This document shows, in pieces, positions 46,239 through 55,950 of a DNA stretch of 64,000 bases (position 1 is the first letter of the stretch; each line of letters starts with the position of its first letter). The stretch covers positions 1 to 64,000 of the forward strand of contig NZ_LLXV01000039.1 in assembly GCF_001431665.1 (NCBI RefSeq), in the 5' to 3' direction. The notes below the pieces were generated by a model, which was not told the origin of the DNA, searched no databases, and saw only the letters and a list, made by a program, of their open reading frames with translations. Origin of the DNA: Stenotrophomonas beteli (lineage in GTDB: Bacteria > Pseudomonadota > Gammaproteobacteria > Xanthomonadales > Xanthomonadaceae). Position numbers and translations under genes: made by a program.

Positions 46239-46610
46239 ATGAACCCCATCCTGCACGTTGAGATACCGGTCACTGACCTGGCCCGGGCCATCACGTTCTA
46301 CCAGCAATGGCTGCAGGTGGCGGTGGACGAACCGATCCTGCTGCACGACTGCAGGATGGCCTACCTGCCGTTTGCCGATGAGGCCCCCGGTGCCAGCATG
46401 GCGCTGGTGCAGGGGGCCGACTATCTGCCTTCCGTGCACGGCGCGCGCATCTACATCGGGGTTGATGACCTGGATGCCAGCCTCGAGCGTGCGCTGCAGG
46501 CCGGGGCCGAGCTGCGCTTCGGCCCGGCCGATGCCGGTGATTGGCGCGTGGCCGAGATCGCCGACAGCGAAGGCAATCGCATTGCGCTGCAGGCGCGCGC
46601 GTTCATGTAG
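46239..46610 (+). CDS. Glyoxalase/VOC-fold protein
   Basis: The 123-residue protein has the vicinal-oxygen-chelate fold: LHVEIPVTDLARAITFYQQW at residues 4-23 (with the metal His), a middle strand MAYLPFADEAPGASMAL, and the second module RIYIGVDDLDASLERALQAG followed by VAEIADSEGNRIALQAR with the C-terminal Glu. Substrate unknown; such proteins act as lyases, dioxygenases or drug-binding proteins. ATG 46239 is chosen for the family length. The stop TAG is part of the GTAG head of the following REP. Confidence 0.85.
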   Translation: MNPILHVEIPVTDLARAITFYQQWLQVAVDEPILLHDCRMAYLPFADEAPGASMALVQGADYLPSVHGARIYIGVDDLDASLERALQAGAELRFGPADAGDWRVAEIADSEGNRIALQARAFM

Positions 46611-46676
46611 CGTCGAGCCATGCTCGACTGCTTTGGGGTGCCGGGACCACGCCAGTCGAGCATGGCTCGACTCTAC
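46607..46676. repeat. Inverted GTAG REP pair after the VOC gene
   Basis: The direct element 46607-46631 (GTAG, core CGTCGAGC-CA-TGCTCGACTGC) provides the stop codon of the VOC gene (TAG 46608-46610). The inverted element 46653-46676 has core AGTCGAGCATGGCTCGACT and tail CTAC. They separate this gene from the convergent acetyltransferase gene. Confidence 0.9.
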
Positions 46677-46704
46677 AAAAGCGCCCGCCGGGCAGGGCTC
46701 GACG

Positions 46705-47547
46705 CTATACGTGGATCGCGGCACGTGAGCGCTGCAGCCAATCGTTGATCGCCGGGTCCAGCCGCGGGTCGTCCGGCAGCTGCACGCCGAAGCGCTGCTG
46801 CAGCACGTCGCGCACGTCGCCGACATCGTGCAATGGGCGCTTGTCCGGCGCCTGTCCGGGCCGGTACTCGGTGTAGTTGCCGCTGCCGATGGTGCGGCGC
46901 CAATCCGGCGCGGTCAGTGATGCACGCAGCTGGCCCGGGAAGCTGGAATCGGGATGGGTGCACACGTACCAGTTGCCCACCACATTGTCGATCGGCGCAG
47001 GCACCTGCAGGTCGAACCGGTACATCGCCCGCCAATCGTCGCTGGATTCGACTGACAGCACGAAATCGCCCTCGCCTGGCAGGCGCTGCAGCCGGTAGCG
47101 CTCGTGCGGCGTGGTCTGCGGCTGCGCATCGTGCAGGCGCAGCGGCACCGTGGGCGTCAGGCTGCCGAACCCGGCATCCACCAGCCAGTCATCCCCGTCC
47201 ACCCGCACGCGCAACAGCAGGTGGGTGCGCGCGGTCAGCTCACCGTCCTGCGCGGCCAGCAGGACCCGCGCACTCAACGGTTGTGCGTCGAACCCCAGCG
47301 CCTGCAACAGGGCCAACAGGCCGCCATTGAGCTCGAAGCAGTAGCCGCCACGGCGCGCGTGGAGCAGCTTGCGTTGCACGCTGTCCAGGTCGATCGGTAC
47401 CGCATCGCGCAGCAGGCAGCTGAGGGTCTCGAACGGCAGCAATGCGTTGTGGCGCTGCTGCAGGAGCGCCAGCCCGGCCAGCGTCGCGGGCGGCGGCGCA
47501 GCCAGCTGCAGGCGTTGCAGATAGCGGGGGACATCGAGCGTGACCAT
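46705..47547 (-). CDS. Arylamine N-acetyltransferase
   Basis: NAT transfers acetyl from acetyl-CoA to arylamines and hydrazines. The 280-residue product has the catalytic triad: Cys in [20 protein letters not shown] (about residue 69), His in [11 protein letters not shown] and Asp in [13 protein letters not shown]. The N-terminal helices [20 protein letters not shown] match the family. ATG 47547 ([10 protein letters not shown]) is chosen over a Met 14 codons upstream, which adds a Pro-rich peptide. It is a stand-alone gene. Confidence 0.93.
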   Translation of the reverse strand: MVTLDVPRYLQRLQLAAPPPATLAGLALLQQRHNALLPFETLSCLLRDAVPIDLDSVQRKLLHARRGGYCFELNGGLLALLQALGFDAQPLSARVLLAAQDGELTARTHLLLRVRVDGDDWLVDAGFGSLTPTVPLRLHDAQPQTTPHERYRLQRLPGEGDFVLSVESSDDWRAMYRFDLQVPAPIDNVVGNWYVCTHPDSSFPGQLRASLTAPDWRRTIGSGNYTEYRPGQAPDKRPLHDVGDVRDVLQQRFGVQLPDDPRLDPAINDWLQRSRAAIHV

Positions 47548-47750
47548 GGCGGCACCGGGCGGGGAGGGAGGTCCACTGTGCTCCCGCAACCGGGGTTGAG
47601 GTCAAGCGCGGCGCCGGTGTCATCCCCCCGTCGCCTGCCCCCGGTACAAAGGCCGCGTGCGCCGGCAGGTACAGGCAGGCATCGAAAATAGCGCTAAAGC
47701 TGCGTCCATCCCGGCCGATACAGGTGCGTCTTTCTGCCTGGAGCCCTGTC

Positions 47751-50291
47751 ATGTCGGCCGTCGTTCCCCACCTCTGGTCCCTGCACACGCGCCTTGCCAC
47801 ATGGTGCAGGGCGTCCCCCGGCCTGCTGCGCTGGTTGCAGCCGCATCGGCTCAGCGTAGCCAACAAGCTCAAGGCCACCCTCTGGATCTGCAGTCTGGGC
47901 CTGGCGGCGATCGCCGCCGTCTACGCCTGGACCGGGCACAGCAGCGCACAGGCCGCGCGCAACCAGGCCAGCTACCAGCACGGCAGTGATCTGGCTGCCC
48001 GCCTGGCCACCCGCGTGGCCGAAGCCCGCCGCCTGCAGACCCAGTATGCGCGGAGTTTCGGTGATGCCGACCGCGATCAGCTGCTGGCCACGCAGAAGGG
48101 TTTGCAGGCGGACCTGCAGGCATTGCGGGCGATGCCGATGGACGCCGGCCGGCGCAAGGCACTGCAGGCGCTGGCTGAAGCGGCAGACGCCTTTTCGCAG
48201 GGTGTTGCCGCACTGTTCGAGCGCGTGGATGAGATGGGACGGGGCGACGCCGGTCTTGCCGCGCAGCTGCAGCAGGCCGCTGATACCTTGCAGACGCAGG
48301 TCGATGCGCTGCAGCGCCCTGCACTGGCGCTGACGCTGCAGAAAATGCGCCGCCAGGAGGCGCTGCTGCTGCTCGACGGTGACGCGGCCCACGCCGACCG
48401 TGCCAGCGAGGAAAAGCTGCCGTTCGACCTGGCGCTGGCCGGACTGCCGGCCGATGTGCAGGACACCCTGCGCAGCGGCATGGAGGGCTACCAGGACGCG
48501 TTGCTGGCCTACACCGCCGCCCGCGTCGGCCTGGATGTGGAGGCGCAGTCGTTGCTGGACGCCGCCGCCGGCGTTGCCCCGGCGCTGGCCGCATTCCAGC
48601 AGGCCCAGGTATCGGCGCTGGCCACTGCACAGTCACGCCAGCAAGCAGGTGCGCGCACCATGAGCGTACTGTTCACGTTGACCCTGCTGCTGGTGGCCGG
48701 CGTGCTGATCACCAGCCTGGTGCTGGTGCTGCGCGCGGTACGCCAGCCGATCCAGGACACGCTGCGCTTTGCCAGTGACATCGCCGACGATCGCCTCGAC
48801 ACCACCCTTCGCGTCTACAACGCCAACGATGAGATCGGCCAGCTGGCGCAACGCCTGGTCGACATGCAGCAGCAGCTGCGCGCACGCATCGACACCGAAC
48901 GTGCGGTGGCCCGCGGCAACACCCGTGTGCGCCAGGCGCTGGACAGCGCGCAGACCGGGCTGATGGTGATCGATGCCGAGGGCCGGCTGGCCTATGCCAA
49001 CCCGGCACTGCAGCAGCATCTGGCGATGCACGCCGACGAGCTGCTGGGCCGCGACGCGGTGCGGCTGCACCCGGCGCTGGCCAATCTGGTCGGCGTGCGC
49101 CAGCGCGAGGAACGCGAGATCAGCCATGCCGGCGTGCGCTACCAGCTGATCGCCAATGCCATCATCGATGAAGGGCACTACCTCGGCGTAGCGGTGGAGT
49201 GGCGCAGCCGTGCGCTGGAACACCTGCTGGAGACCGAAGTGGCCGCGCTGGTCGATGCGGCTGCCCAGGGCGATCTGCAGGGGCGTATCGAACTGGATGG
49301 CAAGCAGGGCTTCGTACGCACGCTGTCAACCAGCATCAACCGCCTGCTGGCCACCTTCGAAACCAATCTTGGCGATCTGCAGGCGCTGCTGGCTGCACTG
49401 GCCAGCGGCGATCTCAGTGTGCGCATGGGCGGTGATCTGCAGGGTGTCTTTGCGCGCATGCGCGATGATGCCAACGCCACCGTGGCGCAGCTGGGGCGCA
49501 TCGTCACCCGCATCCAGCAGGCGACGTCGCATCTCGATACCGGCGTAGGCGAGATCGTCGCCGGCCACCACGACCTGTCGCAGCGTACCGAGCAGCAGGC
49601 CGCCAACCTGGAAGAGACGGCAGCGTCCATGCACGAGCTGACCGATACGGTGGGTCGCAACGCCGACGCGGCAGGGCGTGCCGATGCACTGGTGCAGGGC
49701 GCGGCCGCCGTGGCGCAGCGTGGCGGCGAGGCCGTCGGTCAGGTGGTGGCGACCATGCAGGGCATCAGTGAGGCATCACGCCGCATCGGCGACATCACCC
49801 AGCTGATCGATGGCATCGCCTTCCAGACCAGCATCCTTGCGCTCAACGCGGCCGTGGAAGCGGCACGCGCCGGCGAGCAGGGCCGCAGCTTTGCCGTGGT
49901 GGCCGCCGAAGTACGGTTGCTGGCCCAGCGCAGTGCCGAGGCAGCCAAGCAGATCAAGGGATTGATCGAGGATTCGGTGGCGCGGGTCGGGCAAGGCAAC
50001 CGGTTGGCCGAGCAGGCCGGCACCACCATGGGCGAGATCGTTGGCAGCGTGCAGCAGCTGGCGGACCTGCTGGCCGGTATCCGCAGCGCCTCGCACGACC
50101 AGCACGCCGGCATCGCGCAGGTGAACCAGACCATCGTGCAGATGGAAGCCAGTACCCAGCGCAACGCCAGTCTGGTGGAAGAGGCGGGTGCCTCCACCGC
50201 ACAGATGCAGGCGCAGGTGCAGGCCCTGGCGGAGGCCGTGGGCGCGTTCCGCTTGCAGTCGATGCCGCAGGCGCGCGCCGCGGCGGCCTAG
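47751..50291 (+). CDS. Methyl-accepting chemotaxis protein with PAS domain
   Basis: The 846-residue chemoreceptor has a first membrane helix at about 44-62 ([17 protein letters not shown]), a long helical periplasmic sensor at 65-300, and a second helix at 306-325. A HAMP follows ([20 protein letters not shown]), then a PAS domain at about 390-470 ([20 protein letters not shown]), a second HAMP-like unit and the signalling domain with hairpin tip [20 protein letters not shown] and [20 protein letters not shown]. The membrane sensor and cytoplasmic PAS suggest two inputs. It has no adjacent che genes. Confidence 0.93.
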   Translation: MSAVVPHLWSLHTRLATWCRASPGLLRWLQPHRLSVANKLKATLWICSLGLAAIAAVYAWTGHSSAQAARNQASYQHGSDLAARLATRVAEARRLQTQYARSFGDADRDQLLATQKGLQADLQALRAMPMDAGRRKALQALAEAADAFSQGVAALFERVDEMGRGDAGLAAQLQQAADTLQTQVDALQRPALALTLQKMRRQEALLLLDGDAAHADRASEEKLPFDLALAGLPADVQDTLRSGMEGYQDALLAYTAARVGLDVEAQSLLDAAAGVAPALAAFQQAQVSALATAQSRQQAGARTMSVLFTLTLLLVAGVLITSLVLVLRAVRQPIQDTLRFASDIADDRLDTTLRVYNANDEIGQLAQRLVDMQQQLRARIDTERAVARGNTRVRQALDSAQTGLMVIDAEGRLAYANPALQQHLAMHADELLGRDAVRLHPALANLVGVRQREEREISHAGVRYQLIANAIIDEGHYLGVAVEWRSRALEHLLETEVAALVDAAAQGDLQGRIELDGKQGFVRTLSTSINRLLATFETNLGDLQALLAALASGDLSVRMGGDLQGVFARMRDDANATVAQLGRIVTRIQQATSHLDTGVGEIVAGHHDLSQRTEQQAANLEETAASMHELTDTVGRNADAAGRADALVQGAAAVAQRGGEAVGQVVATMQGISEASRRIGDITQLIDGIAFQTSILALNAAVEAARAGEQGRSFAVVAAEVRLLAQRSAEAAKQIKGLIEDSVARVGQGNRLAEQAGTTMGEIVGSVQQLADLLAGIRSASHDQHAGIAQVNQTIVQMEASTQRNASLVEEAGASTAQMQAQVQALAEAVGAFRLQSMPQARAAAA

Positions 50292-50335
50292 TCAGCCGAG
50301 CGCAGGCCCGGCGCTACATCGGCTGCAGGAACACT

Positions 50336-50359
50336 GTAGAGCCGTGCCCATGCTCGGCT
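50336..50359. repeat. Single GTAG REP element
   Basis: The GTAG head is followed by AGCCGTGCCCATGCTCGGCT, a core with one mismatch. It lies between the convergent chemoreceptor and ferric-reductase-like genes. Confidence 0.8.
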
Positions 50360-50383
50360 CACACCAGCGTCAGGCGGCAGGAA

Positions 50384-52906
50384 TCAATACACGTCGCGCC
50401 GGTAGCGTCCTTGTTCCAGCAGTGTTTCCACCGCTTCATCGCCCAGCGCCTCGCGCAGCACCTGGTCCACGCCTTCGGCCATGCCCTGCAACGAACCGCA
50501 GACATGGATCACCGCGCCGCGCTGCATCCAGTCGCGCAGCACATCGGAGGCCGCGCGCAGCCGATCCTGCACGTAGCCACCGTCACCATCGCGCGAGAAT
50601 GCAAGGTCCACCCGCTGCAGATGACCCTCGGCCTGCCAGGCCTCGATTTCTTCGCCGAACAGGAAGTCGTGTGCGCGCTGGCGTTCGCCGAACAGCAGCC
50701 AGTGCCCGTGCGCACCTGCATGCGCGGCTTCGCGCAGCAGGCTGCGCAGGCCGGCGATGCCGGTACCATTGCCGATCAGCAGCATCGGCGCGGCAGCCAC
50801 GCGATGGAAACCCGGATTGCGGTGCACGCGGGCCACGATGCCGGCGCCCACCGGTGCATGCAGCGACAGCCAACCCGAACCCAGCCCGGCACGACCGGCC
50901 GGGTCATGCGTCAACCGCACCACCAGCTCCACTGCGGCATCCTGCGCAGCGGACGCAATCGAATATTCGCGCCCGGGCAGCGCGGGCAGCCCGGCCAGCC
51001 ACAGGCAGGCGTCCTGCACCACCAGCGCGGCATCGGCACCGGGCAGTTCGCGTTCGCTGGCCAGTGCCAGCAGCGTGCGTGGTTGACCCTCCACCAGCAC
51101 TGGCTGCAGCGGATCCAGCCCATGCGCCTTCAGTACCGCGCTGGCATGTGCTGCACTGTGCCGGGGCGACACATGCAGGATGTCACCGGCCTGCCACTGC
51201 ACCTGTGCCGGTGCCGCCAGGCGGATGTGCCAGATCGCACCGCCGACGCTGCCGGGATTGAGACGCTCGCGGCCGAGCAATCGCCAGTCGTGCATCACCG
51301 TGGCCGACGGCAGCACGCTGTCATCGGTGGCGATTCCGGTCAGGGTTGCCAGTTGCAGCTGCCATTGGCGCAGGGCCGGTAGCGCTGCGGCATCCACATC
51401 AATGCGATCGAACAGCGGTCGTGCGCCATTGCCGATCAGCCAGCTGTCGACCTGGCGGCCAAAGCCGCAGAAATGCGGGTACTGGCGATCACCCAGTGCG
51501 AGCAGCCCGAATGCCAGGCCCGACAGATCCAGGCGCTGTGCAAGCAGCTGCCGCGCGGCGCGTCGTGCCGCATCCGGTGGCTCGCCATCGCCGAAAGTAC
51601 TGAGCACCAGCAATGCGTGCGTGCTGCGCTGTAGTCCGGCCACATCGAGGCGGGCCAGCGGGAGTACCCGCACCGCGTGGCCGGCGGCCTGCAGCTGCGC
51701 CGCTGCGCGCCAGGCCAGCTGCTCGCCCAGCCCGCTCTGGCTGGCGTGCACCACCAGCCACGGCGTAGCGGCGTCATCGGCGGCCGCAACCGGCAGCGAG
51801 CGGCGCAGGCCGCGCGCCGCGCGCTGGCTGCGGCGGCGATCCAGGTACAGCATCCAGCCGGTGATGAAGAACAGGCTCATGCCCAGGCTGCTGAGCATCA
51901 CCACCACGCGCCCCGGGACACCGAAGTAGCTGCCCGAGTGCAATGCGAACACGCTGGTGGCCAGCTGTGCGCCAGCGCCCTGGCGCGCATAGGGGCGCGC
52001 ATCGAGGGCTGCACCACTGGCCGGGTCCAGCTGCAGCAGATCGTGGGCGCGATCGTGGTGGCCCCCGCGCTGCGCCGGATCGCCGGCCATGACCCGGACG
52101 TTCAGCGGTTGGCCCGGCTTTTCCGGCAGGCGCAGGTCGATGAAGCCGGTGCGCACCCCGGGCAATGCGTACAGCGTGGCTTCGACGCGCTGCAGGTCCA
52201 GCGACGCATCGGTCGCAACCGTGGGCCTGGCCGCCGGCGCAACGCCCAGCAGCGTATTGGCCACGCTGCGGTATCCGTCGAACGACCACCACAGGCCGGT
52301 CAGCGCGCTCATCAGGTAGATCGGCAGCACCCAGGTGCCGGCCACCGAGTGCAGGCTCCACAGGAAGCTGCGGCCGCTGCGCTTCCATTCCACCGCCAGC
52401 CAGCTGCGCCAGTGCCACCAGCGTCGTGGCCAGCGCAGGTAGAGCCCGGACAGGGTGAAGAACAGCAGGGCGATGGCACAGCTGCCGGTGATCCACTTGC
52501 CGCGTTCGCCGGCGGCCAGGTGGCGATGCAGGTCCTCGACGAAGTCGAAGAACGCCTGCCCGCGCAGGGCACTGAAGCGCTCACCGCTGTAGGGGTCGAA
52601 GTACACCCAGTGCTGCTTGCCGCCGGCAAAGCGCGCCACCGAGGGGCGTTGCCCGGTCGCATCGACGCGCAGTCGCTGCAGCGGACGCTCGTTGCCGGCC
52701 TGCAGCTGCGGCACCAGCTCGCTGAGCGCCAGTGGAAGCTGGCCGTCGGCGTGGTGTTCGGCGATGGCGGCGAAGCCGGGATTGGCCGCGCGCAGCAGTT
52801 CGTCCTCGAAGGACAGCACGGCACCGCTGAGGCCCATCACGGCCAGGATGGCACCTGCGGTGATGCCCAGCAGCCAGTGCAGTTGGAACAGGACGTTCTT
52901 GAACAT
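50384..52906 (-). CDS. PepSY-TM / flavodoxin / FAD-NADPH reductase fusion (probable ferric-siderophore reductase)
   Basis: The 840-residue inner-membrane protein has an N-terminal PepSY-associated TM module with four helices (LHWLLGITAGAILAVMGLSG, ALLFFTLSGLYLRWPRRWW, TWVLPIYLMSALTGLWWSFD, VVMLSSLGMSLFFITGWMLY) and a flavodoxin domain at about 375-515 (HASQSGLGEQLAWRAAAQL, LSTFGDGEPPD). It ends in a sulfite-reductase-alpha-like FAD/NADPH module (REYSIASAAQ, LLIGNGTGIAGLRSLLREA, FGERQRAHDF and the terminal YRRDVY). Such fusions occur beside TonB receptors and probably use NADPH to reduce ferric complexes in the periplasm. A possible Fur box precedes it. Confidence 0.87.
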   Translation of the reverse strand: MFKNVLFQLHWLLGITAGAILAVMGLSGAVLSFEDELLRAANPGFAAIAEHHADGQLPLALSELVPQLQAGNERPLQRLRVDATGQRPSVARFAGGKQHWVYFDPYSGERFSALRGQAFFDFVEDLHRHLAAGERGKWITGSCAIALLFFTLSGLYLRWPRRWWHWRSWLAVEWKRSGRSFLWSLHSVAGTWVLPIYLMSALTGLWWSFDGYRSVANTLLGVAPAARPTVATDASLDLQRVEATLYALPGVRTGFIDLRLPEKPGQPLNVRVMAGDPAQRGGHHDRAHDLLQLDPASGAALDARPYARQGAGAQLATSVFALHSGSYFGVPGRVVVMLSSLGMSLFFITGWMLYLDRRRSQRAARGLRRSLPVAAADDAATPWLVVHASQSGLGEQLAWRAAAQLQAAGHAVRVLPLARLDVAGLQRSTHALLVLSTFGDGEPPDAARRAARQLLAQRLDLSGLAFGLLALGDRQYPHFCGFGRQVDSWLIGNGARPLFDRIDVDAAALPALRQWQLQLATLTGIATDDSVLPSATVMHDWRLLGRERLNPGSVGGAIWHIRLAAPAQVQWQAGDILHVSPRHSAAHASAVLKAHGLDPLQPVLVEGQPRTLLALASERELPGADAALVVQDACLWLAGLPALPGREYSIASAAQDAAVELVVRLTHDPAGRAGLGSGWLSLHAPVGAGIVARVHRNPGFHRVAAAPMLLIGNGTGIAGLRSLLREAAHAGAHGHWLLFGERQRAHDFLFGEEIEAWQAEGHLQRVDLAFSRDGDGGYVQDRLRAASDVLRDWMQRGAVIHVCGSLQGMAEGVDQVLREALGDEAVETLLEQGRYRRDVY

Positions 52907-52952
52907 CGAAGAAGGAGGGCCCGGGAGGCTGCCGCCCGCATCCTGCGCAACA

Positions 52953-52971
52953 GCAAATGAGAATTAGTCGC
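52953..52971 (-). promoter_or_regulatory. Possible Fur box before the reductase gene
   Basis: On the minus strand the sequence GCGACTAATTCTCATTTGC agrees at about 11 of 19 positions with the Fur consensus and contains the typical core ATTCTCATT. It lies about 50-65 bases before the start codon, in the expected promoter position, and is AT-rich in a GC-rich region. It supports iron repression of the reductase. Confidence 0.6.
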
Positions 52972-53009
52972 GGAATTCTCCGTGGCGCGTTGGCTGCGGT
53001 CAAGCCGTT

Positions 53010-53042
53010 GGGCAGAGGCCGGGCTGTGCCCGGCCTCTGCCC
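53010..53042. terminator. 15-bp hairpin after the TonB receptor gene
   Basis: The perfect dyad GGGCAGAGGCCGGGC / GCCCGGCCTCTGCCC with loop TGT lies 70 bases past the receptor stop on the minus strand. It has no T-run, so it is at best a hairpin that protects the transcript end or aids Rho-dependent termination. It separates the receptor transcript from the Fur-box promoter of the reductase. Confidence 0.6.
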
Positions 53043-53111
53043 CCGTCGCGGTGTACTTGGACGCAGGGACGCAGCCTTCCCTGGCTGTCGTCCCGGGTCT
53101 TCACGCAGGGC

Positions 53112-55721
53112 TCAGAACTTCCAGCCTACCCGCGCGTAATAGAAGCCGCCGTTGAACCCGTAGGGCGAGTGCACGGGGTACTGCGCACCGGCCACCCCGC
53201 CCCAGGGGTTGCCGGCCGGCGTGCGGTCGAACAGGTTCTGCGCGCCAAGGCTGAAATACAGGCCCGAATCGAACTTCCAGCCCACCTCTGCATCCACGAT
53301 CAGCGCGCTGCCGCCGTAGATCGGCAGGCCCCCGTCCTCGGCGGAGATCACGCCGCTGTCCAGATGGTCTTCGTACCAGCTGCTGTAGTAATTGAAGCGC
53401 AGGTTGGCATGGAAGATCTGCCGCTGGTGGTGGATGCTGAAGTAGCCCTTGGTCCTGGGCAGCGATTTCTCCAGCTTGTAGACGCGGGCTTCGTCGATGA
53501 AGTCGGTGTCGTAGCGATCCACCTTGGTGCGGTTCCAGTTGGCGGCAAGCGAGTAGGTGGTTACCCCGCCGAAATGATTGCTCTTGAAGCTGGTCACCAG
53601 ATCCACGCCGGTCGTGGTGGTATCGAAGGCGTTGCCGAAGTAGGTCACCTGCGAAATGGAGGCGGCCTCCGGATTGCCGCCGGCCACCAGCGCCGCGCGC
53701 TCTTCCGGGGTGACCGCAAAGCTGGTGCTCAACGCGATGCGGTCTTCCACCTTGATCTGGTAGCCGTCCAGGGTGATCAGCCAGTCGCCCGCGGTCCACA
53801 CCGCTCCCAGTGACACATTCCTGGACTCTTCCGGACTGAGCGGCTGGGCGCCCTTCAGTTGCGCGATCGGGTTGGTGGGCGGAAGCGTGGCAATGTCCTC
53901 CAGCGCGGTGCCGCCGAACACGGTGCTGATCTGGCTGACGTTGGCTTGGCCGGGAGTCGGTGCGCGGAAGCCGGTGTTGTAGGCACCGCGCAGGGCGAAG
54001 TGCTCGTTGAAGTCGAAACGCGCGGTGAACTTGCCGGTAGTGGTGCTGCCGAACGAATCGTAGTCCTCGTAGCGCAGCGCACCGGCCAGCAGCAGCTTGT
54101 CGGTGAGCTGGGCTTCCAGGTCGGCATAGGCCGCCCAGTTGCGGCGATCAAAGGTGCCGGCGGTGCGCGTGCTGAAACCATTGAAACCGTTGGAGCCAAG
54201 CGCGAAGCCCTGTTCGGTCAGCGGGCCGATGGCGGTGGATGGGCCATCACCGGGGCTGATCCTGAAGCTCTCCTCGCGCCATTCGGCGCCCATCGCCAGG
54301 CGCAGCGGCTGGCTGCTGAAGCTGGCCGGTATGTCCCGGCTTACGTCCACGTTGAGGTTCTTTTCGGTCTGGGTGTTACCGCCGGGTCGGAATCGCAACC
54401 CGGCCGGCTGGTCAGGCCCGAGCGACGCGTTGACGGTGTTGTAGATGGTGAACTCAATATCGTTGCGGCCCCAGGAGCCGCTTACGTCCCAGTACCACTG
54501 GCCCCACGTGCCCTTGGCGCCAGCGAACACCGAAGCGTCCTCCAGTTCGCCGCCGAAGCGTGGGGTGAAGCCACCGGGCAGACTGGAGAGGAAGGTGAAG
54601 CAGTTGGCCGGCAGCGCACCCACGGCGCCACTTACGGTGCTGTAGGGCAGCAGGTTGCCGGCGCCGTCGCGCAGGGCGATGGAAGGGCAGCTGCCCACGC
54701 CGGTCAGGTTGCCCACCAGCAGCGTCTCACCCCCATCATTGGAGTACACGCCCGAACGCGCGGTGGGGTCGCGGTAGTAGAACCCGCCGTCCACCTTGCG
54801 CTTGGCATAGTTGCCGAACAGGTAGAACTCCACGTTTTCGGTGTCGTAGCCGAGGTTGGCGACCAGCTTGAGGTCGTCGTCCACCTTCGGCGATCCCCAG
54901 ATCTGCGCCGGGTCGTTCACCCCGGGGTAGCCGGCCGCCGCCACCGCGGCGGCATCATCGCGCTGCACGCTGCGCGAAGTGTCGTCGGCCTTGCGCCACT
55001 CAGCCGTCAGGGTGGCGAAGCCGTGCTCGGTCAGCGGAAGGCCGATCTGCGCCGAGTACTGGGTGGTAAGCCCGTCGCCCTTGTAGTACTGCCCGGCGAA
55101 GACCTCGGCAGTACCGCCTTCGCGCAGCTTCTTCAGGCCGAAGTTGAGCACGCCGGCGATGGCGTCCGATCCATACTGCGCGGCAGCACCGTCGCGCAGT
55201 ACGTCGACCTGCTCCAGTGCCAGTGACGGGAACACCGAAAGGTCAGGGCCCTGCGCACCATCGGAGAGGCCATGGCCGAGGAAGGTGATCACCGCCGAGC
55301 GGTGGAAACGCTTGCCGTTGACCAGCAGCAGGGTGTTGTCCGGCGGCAGGCCACGCAGGTTGGCCGGACGCACCAGGCTGGCCGCATCGTCGATGGGAAT
55401 CGTGCTGACGTTGAAGGAAGGTACCAGCACCTTGAGCTGGTCGAGGGCGTCGGTCGCGCCCTGGTTGCGGAACTCTTCACCGCTGATGATGTCGATCGGC
55501 ACCGCCGACGACGACACCGTGCGCGGTTTGGTACGGCTGCCCAGCACCGAAACGGTATCCAGGGTGGTGGCCGCGTCGGGCGTCGTCGATGGGCTGCTGT
55601 CCTGCGCCCATGCAACGGGGCTGGTGGACAGCAGCGCGGTGGCGAGGGCCACCATTACTGCGGATGCCAAGGGCGTGATTGCGTCTGGAGCCCGAACACT
55701 TCTGCGAATTCCGTGTTTCAT
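53112..55721 (-). CDS. TonB-dependent outer-membrane receptor
   Basis: The 869-residue protein starts with a signal peptide (VMVALATALLSTSPVAWAQD) and has a plug domain with DTVSVLGSRTKPRTVSSSAV, GATDALDQLKVLVPSFNVST, RGLPPDNTLLLVNGKRFHRS and QVDVLRDGAAAQYGSDAIAG. A 22-strand barrel ends in the aromatic residue pattern ARVGWKF, the outer-membrane insertion signal. It belongs to the large xanthomonad TonB receptor set. The downstream ferric-reductase-like gene suggests an iron complex as ligand, but no Fur site is seen before the receptor itself. Confidence 0.92.
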   Translation of the reverse strand: MKHGIRRSVRAPDAITPLASAVMVALATALLSTSPVAWAQDSSPSTTPDAATTLDTVSVLGSRTKPRTVSSSAVPIDIISGEEFRNQGATDALDQLKVLVPSFNVSTIPIDDAASLVRPANLRGLPPDNTLLLVNGKRFHRSAVITFLGHGLSDGAQGPDLSVFPSLALEQVDVLRDGAAAQYGSDAIAGVLNFGLKKLREGGTAEVFAGQYYKGDGLTTQYSAQIGLPLTEHGFATLTAEWRKADDTSRSVQRDDAAAVAAAGYPGVNDPAQIWGSPKVDDDLKLVANLGYDTENVEFYLFGNYAKRKVDGGFYYRDPTARSGVYSNDGGETLLVGNLTGVGSCPSIALRDGAGNLLPYSTVSGAVGALPANCFTFLSSLPGGFTPRFGGELEDASVFAGAKGTWGQWYWDVSGSWGRNDIEFTIYNTVNASLGPDQPAGLRFRPGGNTQTEKNLNVDVSRDIPASFSSQPLRLAMGAEWREESFRISPGDGPSTAIGPLTEQGFALGSNGFNGFSTRTAGTFDRRNWAAYADLEAQLTDKLLLAGALRYEDYDSFGSTTTGKFTARFDFNEHFALRGAYNTGFRAPTPGQANVSQISTVFGGTALEDIATLPPTNPIAQLKGAQPLSPEESRNVSLGAVWTAGDWLITLDGYQIKVEDRIALSTSFAVTPEERAALVAGGNPEAASISQVTYFGNAFDTTTTGVDLVTSFKSNHFGGVTTYSLAANWNRTKVDRYDTDFIDEARVYKLEKSLPRTKGYFSIHHQRQIFHANLRFNYYSSWYEDHLDSGVISAEDGGLPIYGGSALIVDAEVGWKFDSGLYFSLGAQNLFDRTPAGNPWGGVAGAQYPVHSPYGFNGGFYYARVGWKF

Positions 55722-55903
55722 GCATGCACCCTGCAGTCGATTTGAGTGGTTTGTCGGTCAGTGGTTCATCCTGTTGGTTCTCCTTGCAGCCAGGGCCCTG
55801 GTCGCTAAACGTAGAATTAACAGAGCGTAAACCGTACCGCAACGAATCTTTCGATTTCAGGTGCAAAGTCGCGGAATGGATCGCAAAACAGCCTCATATG
55901 TCT

Positions 55904-55930
55904 GCTGAAAGCACGTAGTATGTGCTTCAG
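55904..55930 (+). promoter_or_regulatory. Possible MarR-type operator
   Basis: The dyad CTGA(A)AGCAC / GTGCTTCAG has one bulged A in the left arm and spacer GTAGTAT. It lies about 20 bases before the GTG start of the MarR-GNAT gene, in the space shared with the divergent TonB receptor. Size and placement suit autoregulation by the MarR half of that protein. Confidence 0.5.
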
Positions 55931-55950
55931 GCAACTATCAGGAATATCCC

